Origin: Argyresthia goedartella
Taxonomy: Eukaryota > Arthropoda > Insecta > Lepidoptera > Argyresthiidae
Direction of reading: 5' to 3'
Length of the DNA stretch: 64,000 bases
Assembly (NCBI GenBank): GCA_949825045.1
Contig: OX463832.1
Coordinates: 17,726,552-17,790,551 of the forward strand
The notes under the pieces are model-generated. The model saw only the letters and a program-made list of their open reading frames with translations. It ran no database searches and was not told where the DNA came from. The number at the start of each line of letters is the position of its first letter. The first letter of the stretch is position 1. Of the stretch, positions 1-8,951 are shown in pieces. The translations under genes and the position numbers were made by a program.

Positions 1-27
1 TTTAACCAGTTTTCTGTAATACAAATA
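1..27 (-). mobile_element. LINE-A, ORF2 endonuclease fragment left of the pogo insertion
   Basis: On the minus strand these bases encode ICITENWLK. The related LINE-D has ICVTEHWLK at the matching place in its ORF2 endonuclease. The other side of the interruption lies at 9370-9488. Removing 28-9369 (the pogo-like element plus one TA) joins the two halves in frame, so LINE-A was the target of the pogo insertion. The rest of its ORF2 lies left of the window. Confidence 0.8.
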
Positions 28-945
28 AGGTACTTGCGGTAAATAAGGGCCACGTTAATTAAAATTTAAATATTTTAAATATTATTGGAATATCAATAAA
101 AAACAGGTTATTTTTTAAAAAAATAATTTATTATCAGTCAGAAAAAAAACAGTTGTCAAGAACTTATTGGAAACTTTTAAAGAAAATAAAGTTTTTAAAA
201 ACCTTCTCTGCGGCCCTTGTTAAAATAAGGTAGCTTAATAAGGACCACATCTTAATTTGTTTTTTTTTGCAATAATCATCAGGAACATAAGGTTTTCTAG
301 TTCTGTTTAGCTTTAATAAATGTTTAAACCTTGAATCAAGCTTCCAATAAACCATAACTATTAAAAAAAAATGTAATGGGCCTAAATAAACTAAGGTAAC
401 AAAAAGTTTGTAAAAATGTCCTTATTGCGTTAAGATCGAAAACATTTTTATATTTATGAAAAACAACTCTAGTAACACTATATAATTCTGAATAAAAAAC
501 AAAGAAATACAATATTTTTATTTTTTTAAAGTAATCAGTGGCCCTTATTGAAAGTATGTATTTCTCAAATCTAATATCACTTAAGAAACTTATTGAAAAA
601 TAGCAACAAGTAGGAAAAATTAAGATAGTAGATTACTCGTTATAGAATAGTTAACAATTATGGCACTACAAAATAATAAGAAGCGTTTGCTACTAATTAT
701 TTAAACTACGTAATAAAAACAAAATACAATTTTTTTATGAGATTAGAAAACTACTCAAACATAAACGACATAGTTTCATGAGATCAAAATCAGTTTCAAT
801 TTTAAACCAACATAAAAATAACGAACAAAATGTTTCAACTTACTGTACCTACCTATCTATATAAAAAATCAATGAACTTTTAAAAGAAAACAAGAGTATT
901 TTAAGTAAAAAACATAAAAATGAGATTAGGAAAATCTTAATCTGC
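28..945. other. 3' non-coding part of the pogo-like element, left of the LTR insertion
   Basis: AT-rich DNA with no convincing gene. It holds several copies of a motif like GTGGCCCTTATT: inverted at 42-55, a weaker inverted one near 232-246, and direct at 538-549. The same motif lies at the other end of the transposon (8975-8988 and near 9326). The sequence resumes after the LTR element at 6272. A 63-codon minus-strand frame at 164-355 has no recognisable domain and overlaps these repeats, so I do not call it a gene. Confidence 0.6.
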
Positions 946-1135
946 TGTAGGGACATGCTTATGTCAGCAATATGTAACAGTGGTAGCGAGTGCGCTCTGC
1001 TTGCGAGTTAGTCGTTCCGTAATCGCGTTCTAAGTAACTTGTCTCTTCTGTGTTATCCCAGGTGTACCGTGTAAAGCTGAACTGTAATAAAGGATCTATA
1101 CTAAAGACTAAGTGAATATTATTGACACTCCTAAA
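946..1135 (+). repeat. 5' LTR of the CsRn1-type element
   Basis: 190 bp beginning TGTAGGGACATGC and ending ACTCCTAAA. It is identical by eye to the copy at 6078-6267. It starts with the usual TG but does not end in CA. CTGC directly precedes it as one half of the target-site duplication. Confidence 0.92.
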
Positions 1136-1136
1136 T

Positions 1137-1149
1137 TGGTGACCCCGAC
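1137..1149 (+). promoter_or_regulatory. Primer-binding site complementary to tRNA-Trp
   Basis: TGGTGACCCCGAC starts one base after the LTR. It is the reverse complement of a tRNA 3' end GTCGGGGTCA plus CCA, which fits insect tRNA-Trp. A tRNA-Trp primer is a known trait of the CsRn1 clade and unusual among Ty3/Gypsy elements. Confidence 0.75.
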
Positions 1150-1267
1150 TCTTTTTTTTTTCTGGGAATCAGTGCAGTGACAAGTGTATACCTACCTACG
1201 AACGAGCTACGACGGGACGACTCCCGGCTAAGTAACCACGACTTGGCCGGAGTTTCAACGTGGAACA

Positions 1268-1585
1268 ATGAGTAAGGGAGCGGGCCAAGACAAGGCTGGA
1301 GCCGCCGCGTCGGTAAGCAGCGGTGCAGCAAACTTCGCGATGCAAGAGATGATGACAGCTATGAACAAATTGGTCCTGGAGGTAGCTTCTCTGCGCGGCG
1401 AGATACGTGGCAGGTCACAAGCAAGGTACCAGAGTAGGGGCAGATCAGCGTCAAGGGGCAGATCGCCATCACCTAACAGAACTCCAGAGAGTCCGGACTG
1501 GCTCTGTCGGTACCATTTCCGATTTAGATCAAGAGCGACTAGATGTGAGAAACCCTGCGCATGGAAACAACCGGCGGAAAACTAG
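1268..1585 (+). CDS. gag: Short Gag with a C-terminal CHCC motif
   Basis: The 105-residue product starts at ATG 1268. It has an Ala/Gly-rich start, a short helical stretch (residues about 25-45), an Arg/Ser-rich RNA-binding-like stretch (about 47-70) and a C-terminal motif with CRYH then C-x3-C (about 80-95), the CHCC pattern of CsRn1-clade Gag. Clade members usually have Gag of a few hundred residues, so the capsid region appears to be missing here; an internal deletion is the simplest reading. The frame ends at TAG 1583-1585, 25 bases into the pol ORF. GGAAAAC directly before that stop could allow a -1 shift into pol. The shift site is inferred. Confidence 0.7.
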   Translation: MSKGAGQDKAGAAASVSSGAANFAMQEMMTAMNKLVLEVASLRGEIRGRSQARYQSRGRSASRGRSPSPNRTPESPDWLCRYHFRFRSRATRCEKPCAWKQPAEN

Positions 1586-4500
1586 AAGCAACGGCCTCAG
1601 GAGACGTAGGAAATACCGTGCTGCGAGAAAATCGTCTCTGTGTGTACGATCGTAAAAACGCGTTGCGGTGGTTAGTGGATACTGGTGCGAACATTTCAGT
1701 TATTCCAAAATCAAAAGTGAACAAACATTTGCGACGTGGAAATGTATCTTATAAACTATATGCGGCAAACGGTTCGGAGATACAAACCTACGGAACTGTG
1801 ACTTTAGAATTAAATTTAAGATTAAGAAGAGCATTGAAATGGGTGTTTGTAATTGCCAATGTAAGCAAACCAATCTTGGGAGCAGATTTTTTAGAGCATT
1901 ATAAGCTGTTAGTTGATGTAAGTGGGAAATGTTTGCGAGATAAAATTACTGACTTCAAAACAATAGGAATTTTGGTTGATGATGGGGCTACTACAGTGAG
2001 CACTTTCGATGGCGGAAACCCCTGTAGCGAAATTTTGGCTAGATACCCAGACATAACCAGGCCTTTTAACCTGAAATATGATACTAAACACGGGGTACAC
2101 CATTACATTGATACAAAGGGCCCACCTGTTCATGCAAAGGCGAGACGTTTACCCCCAGATAGGTATGACAAGGTAAGGGAGGAATTTAGGAATATGCAAG
2201 AATTAGGTATTTGCCGTCCATCGAAGAGCGAATGGGCAAGCCCGCTTCACGTTGTGCCCAAGAAAGATGGGCAAATCCGACCCTGTGGTGACTACAGGCA
2301 GCTGAACGCGGCGACCAAGCCGGACCGTTACCCCATCCCAAGACTGCAGGACTTCACATATGGACTTTCAGGTAAGAAACTTTTTTCGCATATTGATGCA
2401 AATAAGGCATTCCATAACATCCCAATCAATCCTCAGGACGTCGAAAAAACCGCAATAATTACCCCATTTGGGCTATTCGAGTTTCCCAGAATGACGTTTG
2501 GCCTATGTAACGCAGCCCAGACGTATCAAAGGTTCATGAACGACGTAGTATTAAAAGGCATAGAACAGATTAGGTGCGAGGCTACCAGGGAATCGAGTAC
2601 CGAAAAATCGAACCTATTCTGTTATATTGATGACGTCATTATATCGAGTCATTGTGTGGAATGCCATAAGAAACACCTTGATGTGGTTTGCCAAAGGTAT
2701 AGTGAGTGCGGGCTAACCATCAATATGGCAAAGTGTGAATTTGCAAAAGATAAAGTAGAATTCCTTGGTTATGAGGTATCGGCGGAGGGTATCACACCCC
2801 TCCAAAGTAAAGTGGAGGCCATCATGAATTTTCCTCGTCCACAAACAGTAGAACAACTGAGAAGATTCTTAGGGATGATTAATTTTTACAGATCTCATCT
2901 GCCCAGAGCCGTGGAACAACAGCAGGAACTGAACAAGTTTCTGCACAACACTAAGAAAAGAGATAAGACCAGAATAACGTGGACGGAGGAGGCGAGTAAA
3001 GCATTTGAACAATGTAAGGTGAGCCTTAGAAATGCTATTACCCTAGCTCATCCATTGGAAGGCGTTCCTTTAGCACTGATGTCTGATGCGTCTGACTCGT
3101 GTATCGGCGGAGTACTACAGCAGTGGGATGGTAAGTCGTGGAGACCGTTAGGATTTTACTCAAAGAAACTTTCCGGTACTCAGACTAAATATAGTACCTA
3201 TGACAGGGAACTTTTAGCAATATACTTATCAATCGAACATTTCCAGAACATGATCGAAGGCCGACCATTGATAATCTTCACGGACCATAAGCCGCTATCA
3301 TTCGCATTTACAAAGCCCGACAACGGCAGGGAATTAGCTAGAAGAATTAGACAATTAGCATACATAAGTGAGTTCTCAACAGATATACGACATATAAAAG
3401 GCGACCTAAACATTGTAGCTGACGCCTTGTCCCGTGTAGAAACAATAGAATGTCCCACTGTGTTCGATTTCGCAGACCTAGCAAGAGCGCAGGAAGCCGA
3501 TACTCAGATTACATTACTGCTAAATGAAGCGAGCGATAAAAATAGTTATGAATTGAAACAATGTAGCATGCCCAACTCAGACAGCAAGATTTATTGTGAA
3601 GTAACTCAGAAAAATATTAGACCATACGTCCCGGAAAATATGAGGAAACAAGTTTTTGATGCGATTCATGGCATCAGCCACCCAGGTATTAGGACAACAA
3701 GGAGAATGGTAGCTAAGAGGTACTTTTGGCCAGGTATGAATAAGGATGTAGGCCTTTGGGCCAAAACTTGTATCGCCTGTCAGCGAGCCAAAGTAGTGCG
3801 TCATACCAGCTCCGGGATAGGACAATTTGAGAAGAGAGAACGTTTCGAACATATTCACGTCGATATAGTTGGCCCGCTACAGACAACTCAGGAAGGGTAC
3901 AGGTATGTATTGACAGTTATAGACAGATTCACCAGGTGGCCTGAGGCTTTCCCACTGAAAACAATAACGGCAGATATAGTTGCAAAAACGCTATACGAGG
4001 GCTGGATTTGTCGATTTGGAAATTGCAGGGTAATAACCACAGACAAAGGCCGGCAATTCGAGAGTGATTTGTTCACAAAACTGATGCATATGTTAGGGGT
4101 AAGTAGAATCAGAACAACCCCATACCACCCCGAGAGCAACGGCATGATAGAACGCTGGCACCGTAGCCTTAAGGCGGCGTTAATGGCAAGGTTATCGCAG
4201 ACCTCGTGGGTGGACGAACTTCCAACGATCCTGCTTGGGTTGAGAACAGCCATTCGTAGTGATTCAGGGATAAGTGCCGCAGAACTGGTATATGGACAGA
4301 CAATCACTTTACCAGGTGAAATGTATGTACAGAGTCCTCAGAGATCGTTAGATGAACATGAGTACTTGGAAACACTGCGTAAGTCAATTGCACAGAATAG
4401 GCCCCAGCCCAGTTCACACTCGAATTCTAGAACCGTGTTTGTTCATCCGGACCTGAAATTATGTGAGTATGTATTTATTAGAAATGACGCCGTACGCAAG

Positions 4501-4818
4501 CCTTTACAGCCACCGTATGACGGACCGTACAAAATAGTAAGTAGAACAGACAAATATTATTCGATACAGTTGCCCAACAGAATCACGCAAGTTTCTATAG
4601 ACAGGCTTAAACCGGCGTATTTAATTAGGGAAGACGAAGATACATTAGGCAGAAACCCAAGGGTAGCATTGAGAGTTAGGGGACAAACAAACCAACAGAC
4701 AATAGACATGCCACCCCCCTTTTCAAATTTCGAGCCAGCGGCAGATTTAGTACCCGCCAGCGAAAAGTGCACACGTAGCGGCCGCGTCGTCAAGCGACCC
4801 GTGCGCTTCATTAATTGA
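1561..4818 (+). CDS. pol: Pol polyprotein: protease, reverse transcriptase, RNase H, integrase
   Basis: An open frame of 1085 codons, -1 relative to gag and overlapping it, so normally made as a Gag-Pol fusion. ATG 1561 is only the first Met; translation probably enters by frameshift near 1577-1582. Domains: aspartic protease with LVDTGANIS near residue 40; RT from about 170 with FCYIDDV at about 355; RNase H near 490-600 with SDASDS at about 507; integrase with an HHCC finger near 690-730 and a D-D-E core (HVDIVG about 767, TTDKG about 827, E about 863); then an Arg-rich tail. No stop or frameshift, and all the catalytic motifs I checked are present, so enzymatically this pol looks intact. 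Confidence 0.93.
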   Translation: METTGGKLEATASGDVGNTVLRENRLCVYDRKNALRWLVDTGANISVIPKSKVNKHLRRGNVSYKLYAANGSEIQTYGTVTLELNLRLRRALKWVFVIANVSKPILGADFLEHYKLLVDVSGKCLRDKITDFKTIGILVDDGATTVSTFDGGNPCSEILARYPDITRPFNLKYDTKHGVHHYIDTKGPPVHAKARRLPPDRYDKVREEFRNMQELGICRPSKSEWASPLHVVPKKDGQIRPCGDYRQLNAATKPDRYPIPRLQDFTYGLSGKKLFSHIDANKAFHNIPINPQDVEKTAIITPFGLFEFPRMTFGLCNAAQTYQRFMNDVVLKGIEQIRCEATRESSTEKSNLFCYIDDVIISSHCVECHKKHLDVVCQRYSECGLTINMAKCEFAKDKVEFLGYEVSAEGITPLQSKVEAIMNFPRPQTVEQLRRFLGMINFYRSHLPRAVEQQQELNKFLHNTKKRDKTRITWTEEASKAFEQCKVSLRNAITLAHPLEGVPLALMSDASDSCIGGVLQQWDGKSWRPLGFYSKKLSGTQTKYSTYDRELLAIYLSIEHFQNMIEGRPLIIFTDHKPLSFAFTKPDNGRELARRIRQLAYISEFSTDIRHIKGDLNIVADALSRVETIECPTVFDFADLARAQEADTQITLLLNEASDKNSYELKQCSMPNSDSKIYCEVTQKNIRPYVPENMRKQVFDAIHGISHPGIRTTRRMVAKRYFWPGMNKDVGLWAKTCIACQRAKVVRHTSSGIGQFEKRERFEHIHVDIVGPLQTTQEGYRYVLTVIDRFTRWPEAFPLKTITADIVAKTLYEGWICRFGNCRVITTDKGRQFESDLFTKLMHMLGVSRIRTTPYHPESNGMIERWHRSLKAALMARLSQTSWVDELPTILLGLRTAIRSDSGISAAELVYGQTITLPGEMYVQSPQRSLDEHEYLETLRKSIAQNRPQPSSHSNSRTVFVHPDLKLCEYVFIRNDAVRKPLQPPYDGPYKIVSRTDKYYSIQLPNRITQVSIDRLKPAYLIREDEDTLGRNPRVALRVRGQTNQQTIDMPPPFSNFEPAADLVPASEKCTRSGRVVKRPVRFIN

Positions 4819-5080
4819 GCACACGCAATAGGTATAAGTTTTGAATAGAAAATAATATAGTTTAAATACGGATTTTGTCAGATGTTAAATGACGGATGTT
4901 GTTGTAAGAAAAATGTTTACCTCAGCGGTCAGCACCATTAATTAGAATAGTCAATAGTTTAAATATAGCTGTGCGAGAGTAAATCGTCATTATTACCGCA
5001 ATATTGATAAGAGTTACTTATCGGGCCCATAGCGCATCAATTGTATCGAGTTAACAAAATTGCTATTTTTTTGGAACACA

Positions 5081-5314
5081 ATGGGTGGAAATCAAAGCAA
5101 GCACGAGGAAATACTCATTGCGCAAAACGGAGCTAATAACGCGAGTCCGCGCATCACAGAGGTAGAAACAAAAGTTAATAGTAATTTTGTGATGTTGATG
5201 GTGCTGACAGTGGCTGTAGTGCTTATGTATTTGTATGTGGCCTTCAGACTTTACAAGAATCATCTAAGAAAATTGTTTAGAAAGGACATGAATGCAGCAT
5301 CCCAAAGTGTGTAG
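5081..5314 (+). CDS. Predicted N-myristoylated single-pass membrane protein of the CsRn1-type element
   Basis: A 77-residue frame starting at ATG 5081 in a reasonable context (CACAATGG); an in-frame upstream codon at 5060 is less likely. The product starts MGGNQSK, which fits the N-myristoylation consensus (Gly2, Ser6). A polar, slightly acidic stretch follows, then about 20 hydrophobic residues (roughly 38-57) and a basic segment (RLYKNHLRKLFRK). It sits where an env gene would lie, about 260 bp after pol and 760 bp before the PPT, but has no signal peptide or fusion-protein feature. I do not recognise the family. An accessory protein bringing Gag or virus-like particles to membranes is inference. 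Confidence 0.6.
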   Translation: MGGNQSKHEEILIAQNGANNASPRITEVETKVNSNFVMLMVLTVAVVLMYLYVAFRLYKNHLRKLFRKDMNAASQSV

Positions 5315-6065
5315 CGATTACGAAGTAGTCTCGTAAGTTTTTTTTCTATTGATTGTATTTGCAAAGTATTGTATTGTATTGTATTGCAATGTATTGAATT
5401 TCAAGTCGGGCATTGAAACACATGTACCGCATATGTATGTATCGTTGGCTTGGGGACACAAAAATGAATAGGTGTACGTTTATTTTTGTGTCACACAAGT
5501 TAATATGGAATGTACTAAAGTATTTTATGTTAGACTTAAGTGGGTTATCCTCAGTTCAGTTTTGTATAACTACAGTATTTCGTCCCAAGTAAGTTTGATA
5601 ACGTATTGATTGATATACAACTTATGTGTAATTGTTGGAATGAGTATCAACGTAGGACTTTCGTGGGATTGTGTACTTAGTATGACGCCAAGGAGGTACT
5701 CATTCCAACAAGTTTTAACTAACGTATTTAATTGCAAGTGTAATTTCTAATCTTTGAATTAGAAAGGAATACATGTAGACAATGTTTTGTTAAACGGATG
5801 TAGGCATAAGCATTGTTATAAATAACAAATGAAACACGATATATATTAACAGAAGGTATATTTCATCATTCAGAATCAGAATACAGTTTTGCATTAGTGT
5901 TTATCATTGCAGCGTTGCTCAGAACTTAGAGTCAGCAGAATCATTACAGATAGTATCAGGTATTTTTGCATTGTATTGGACGTTTCAAAGTACAGTCAGT
6001 CAAGTAAGATTTTGCATAATGTTTTGTAATTGTTAAAAATTTCAAGTAAAATTTTTGTTTTTTAA
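5315..6065 (+). other. 3' untranslated part of the CsRn1-type element
   Basis: AT-rich with no convincing ORF. It holds a short run of ATTGT-type units (about 5357-5400). It belongs to the element because it lies between the membrane ORF and the PPT/3' LTR. Confidence 0.6.
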
Positions 6066-6077
6066 GAGGGGGATGAG
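6066..6077 (+). promoter_or_regulatory. Polypurine tract of the CsRn1-type element
   Basis: A purine-rich run containing AGAGGGGGA ends one or two bases before the TGTAGG start of the 3' LTR. This is the expected place for plus-strand priming. Confidence 0.75.
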
Positions 6078-6267
6078 TGTAGGGACATGCTTATGTCAGC
6101 AATATGTAACAGTGGTAGCGAGTGCGCTCTGCTTGCGAGTTAGTCGTTCCGTAATCGCGTTCTAAGTAACTTGTCTCTTCTGTGTTATCCCAGGTGTACC
6201 GTGTAAAGCTGAACTGTAATAAAGGATCTATACTAAAGACTAAGTGAATATTATTGACACTCCTAAA
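6078..6267 (+). repeat. 3' LTR of the CsRn1-type element
   Basis: 190 bp, identical by eye to 946-1135. It is followed by CTGC, the second half of the target-site duplication. Confidence 0.92.
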
Positions 6268-6329
6268 CTGCTAATTATACCGACGAGATAGTTTCATGAG
6301 ATCTAAAGTTAAAATTTGTCTTTGGCCAT

Positions 6330-8194
6330 CTAACCGCACATTGGGCATTCAAAATCAAGATCTTCTTTTGTTAAGCCCAAACATTGTTCGTGGAACCATC
6401 TTTGGCAATCTGGGCATTGTCGCATATCTTCAAAACTTTCTGTGTTACATGCATAGCAGTACCATTTATCATCACTAACAGCGCTGTTGTTCTCTTTTTC
6501 TTTACTTTTTATCGTCTTAGCACGAGACTTCTTTGTTTGGATTGTCTGTTCTTTCTTCTTGCTTTTCCTGCTTGATTTCTGTTTTTCTTGTCTTTTTTCT
6601 TCGTTTATTCGTTTATTTTTATTAAGAACTAGTTGCTTTTGTTTTTTTTCTTCGTTTCGTTCTTTTATTTTCTTTTTTTGCTGTTCCTTTTGTAATTTCT
6701 TTTCAATGTCTCTTTCTATAAACAAGTCCTTCGTTACAATCTGGGCTTTATAATTGAGTGCTTTACGTCGTGGTTTTTGTTTTACCACTGCCATGTTTGG
6801 CGTTGGTATTAATTGATGAAAAGGCGATTTTTCGGATGTTTTGTCTGTTATCCTGCCTAGTGGTATGTTGTCTTCTGAGTCATCATCGCTTGTTGCAGAG
6901 CCATCATGTCTTTGCCTTATTGTGTTGAAGTTGACACTAGACATATTTTTCTGTTTATTGGGAGTATGTTCTTGAGGTAAAGCATCAGCATTTTCATCTT
7001 CAGATGAACTGTATATATTAAAATTAGGTTTAAATTGAAGCCTCTGACGGGAAATACATGTTTCAGTAAGTGATGTATCAGACGAAGAACTATAAATTAT
7101 CGGTCTTCGAATCACGCTGTCAGAGTTTGATTTTGGAGTCTCAGAATCTGATGAGCTGTAATCGACTAAACGTCTACAATATATTTCAGGGCTAGCTGAA
7201 ACAGTTGTTAATAAATCATTCCGTTGTTGCAGCAATGATGGTGAACCAGGAGTCTGGTCTTCAACAAACGTCTCATTGGAATCGGAACTATTAGCACCAG
7301 GACTTTGTGTTGCACGCCTATTTATACCGGATGGACCAGGAGTTGGTGATTTTTGCAGAGAGCGATCATTTAATGTGGAAACATTATCTTGTTCCGTAGA
7401 TCTTTGGGTCAGTACAGAAGGTGCATAGGCTTCAGCTGGGATTGCATTCGGATTATATGGGTATAGCCCTGTAGCTCTAAACCCACTAACTATGTTTCCA
7501 TGACTCATGCATTTTGACCAGACTTTACTAAAAATTGAATTAAATCGTGTTTTGGTTACCTTTTTCTCTGGGTGCTGATAGAAAAACAATAAAGTTTCTT
7601 CATCCCAGTGGTGTTCGAATGATTACCTGAAGGTAAATTATCTTGAAATTCGGGTTTCAATCGTTTTCCTTTAAATAGTATCATCGGGGGGATCGCATTA
7701 CCTGATGCATTAACACAAGCAGCCACGGTAACGTTTTCCGCATGTTCTGTTGCAACCATATGCACTCTCTTGGTTCCCTTTTGGGCCAGTACCGTTGGCT
7801 GTTTATGAATAGTCAACCTACAGCCTTTTTCATCCATATTGTACAAGCGATGGGGATGGTCTCTGAGCTCTAACTCTTCGTAATTTTTTTTGTACTGTTC
7901 AAAATGCTGCATCACAATCGGTCTGTTTAGTTTTTGCGCTCTACCTGGATTCAAGATCTGAACCTTTCGCTTTGATATGTCAGGTTGTCTCTTTAGAAAC
8001 AATTTTAACCAATCTTTTCCAGCACGCTTTCTTTTGTGGTTAAAATTGTTTGGGATTGCATATTGCTGACAAAATACATAAGCCTGAGTGCGCAAAAATT
8101 TTGGGGTTAAAGGCAATCCTATGCTAGCAAGTCTTTTTATTCTTGCTGTCAAATCATTTTCTTGCTCTGTAGTTAAAATTGTGCGACGTCCCAT
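6330..8194 (-). pseudogene. pogo/Tigger-like transposase with C-terminal PHD finger, internally deleted
   Basis: Two minus-strand frames belong to one gene. The N-terminal part (7556-8194, 212 codons, starting MGRRTIL) has CENP-B-type DNA-binding helices and the start of a DDE_1 core, with the first catalytic Asp in NMDEKG. It ends soon after PEFQDNLPSG. The C-terminal part (6330-7589) starts near FFYQHPEKKVTK, runs through GFRATGLYPYNPNAIP (typical of the end of this transposase family), then a Ser/Asp-rich linker, a long Lys/Glu-rich stretch and a C-terminal C4HC3 PHD finger (WYCYACN to ECPMCG). The frames differ and the section holding the second and third catalytic acids is missing, so the copy cannot transpose itself. 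A role of the PHD finger in chromatin targeting is inference. Confidence 0.8.
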
Positions 8195-8672
8195 TTGCTT
8201 TTAAATTTTTCCACTTTTCAAATGGTTCACTAATGTTCTTCTGGGAATAGAATACAGCGCGGCCGCCGCACGTTGCGACAATACTCCTCCTTGTACTGCA
8301 GCCATTGCGGCTTATAATTGTTGCAGCGACCAAAGCCCGCGACGTTTTTTTAGCGGGAGGAGGTTCCATGATTTTATCCTGAAAAGGTTAACAACCTTAA
8401 GCAAAAAAGAAAAGAAAATACAGCAGTAAAAGCTACAGCTTGATAAATTTTTAGCAACAAGTACTTGAACTAAGAAGAAACTTTCAAAGTTTGGCTGTAA
8501 ATATTGATGCTAAAAAAATACAGTGGAAAATAACCAGGAAAAGTTAACATAAACTGAAGAAAATAAAAACAAAAATATGGATTTCGCTTCTATGTATTAT
8601 CAACATAATAAATTCGCTTTATTCTGTTTAATAATTTAAAACATTTTAGTAATTGTTACATAATTCATAAGT
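8195..8672. other. 5' flank of the pogo transposase
   Basis: Non-coding DNA between the transposase start and the SINE. A 71-codon minus-strand frame at 8154-8369 overlaps the transposase start and has no domain I recognise. No promoter motif stands out. Confidence 0.45.
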
Positions 8673-8936
8673 CTAATAATAATAATAATAATAATAATAA
8701 TATCTTGGACACTATTGACACACATTGATCTAGCCCCAAACTAGGATTCCCTGTATCTTGGGTACTAGACAACGATAAACATACTTATATGGATAAATAT
8801 TATACTTAGATAGATAAACAACCATGACTAGGGTACAAACATCCGTTCTCATCAAACAAATATTTGCGCCCACCGGGACTCGAACCCGGGACCTTTGGCT
8901 TCATAGGCAGGGTCACTGCCGACTCGGCCATTCAGG
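8673..8936 (-). mobile_element. tRNA-derived SINE, copy 1
   Basis: Read on the minus strand, the element starts with a tRNA-like head: box A as TGGCCGAGTCGG and box B as GGTTCGAGTCC. A body of about 180 bp follows, and it ends in an (ATT)n tail of about eight units. A second copy on the plus strand at about 40190-40447 shares head, body and tail at high similarity. The head looks like a tRNA gene to a scanner, but the attached body and tail mark it as a SINE. It lies inside the pogo-like transposon. Confidence 0.8.
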
Positions 8937-8951
8937 TCGTCGTAATAAGAG

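Larger units (their letters stand above)
946..6267 (+). mobile_element. CsRn1-type Ty3/Gypsy LTR retrotransposon with an extra membrane ORF
   Basis: Two 190-bp direct repeats (946-1135 and 6078-6267) bound the element and look identical by eye. They are flanked by the 4-bp duplication CTGC (942-945 and 6268-6271). The primer-binding site matches the 3' end of insect tRNA-Trp, and Gag ends with a C-x2-H-x9-C-x3-C motif rather than a CCHC knuckle. Both traits are known for the CsRn1 clade (CsRn1, Kabuki, Kamikaze). Order: LTR, PBS, short gag, pol (PR-RT-RH-IN), about 260 bp, small membrane ORF, 760 bp of AT-rich DNA, PPT, LTR. Identical LTRs and an open 1085-codon pol point to very recent insertion, yet gag is only 105 codons, so the copy may depend on another for Gag. 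Confidence 0.88.

Noticed and set aside
164..355. 63-codon minus-strand ORF
   Set aside because: Overlaps subterminal repeats of the pogo-like element and has no domain.
6487..6753. Hydrophobic, Phe/Cys-rich plus-strand ORF
   Set aside because: Antisense of the Lys/Glu-rich stretch of the pogo transposase; the hydrophobic look is a codon complement effect.
8870..8940. tRNA-like sequence with A and B boxes
   Set aside because: Attached to a SINE body and (ATT)n tail, with a second dispersed copy at 40.2 kb. Not a functional tRNA gene.
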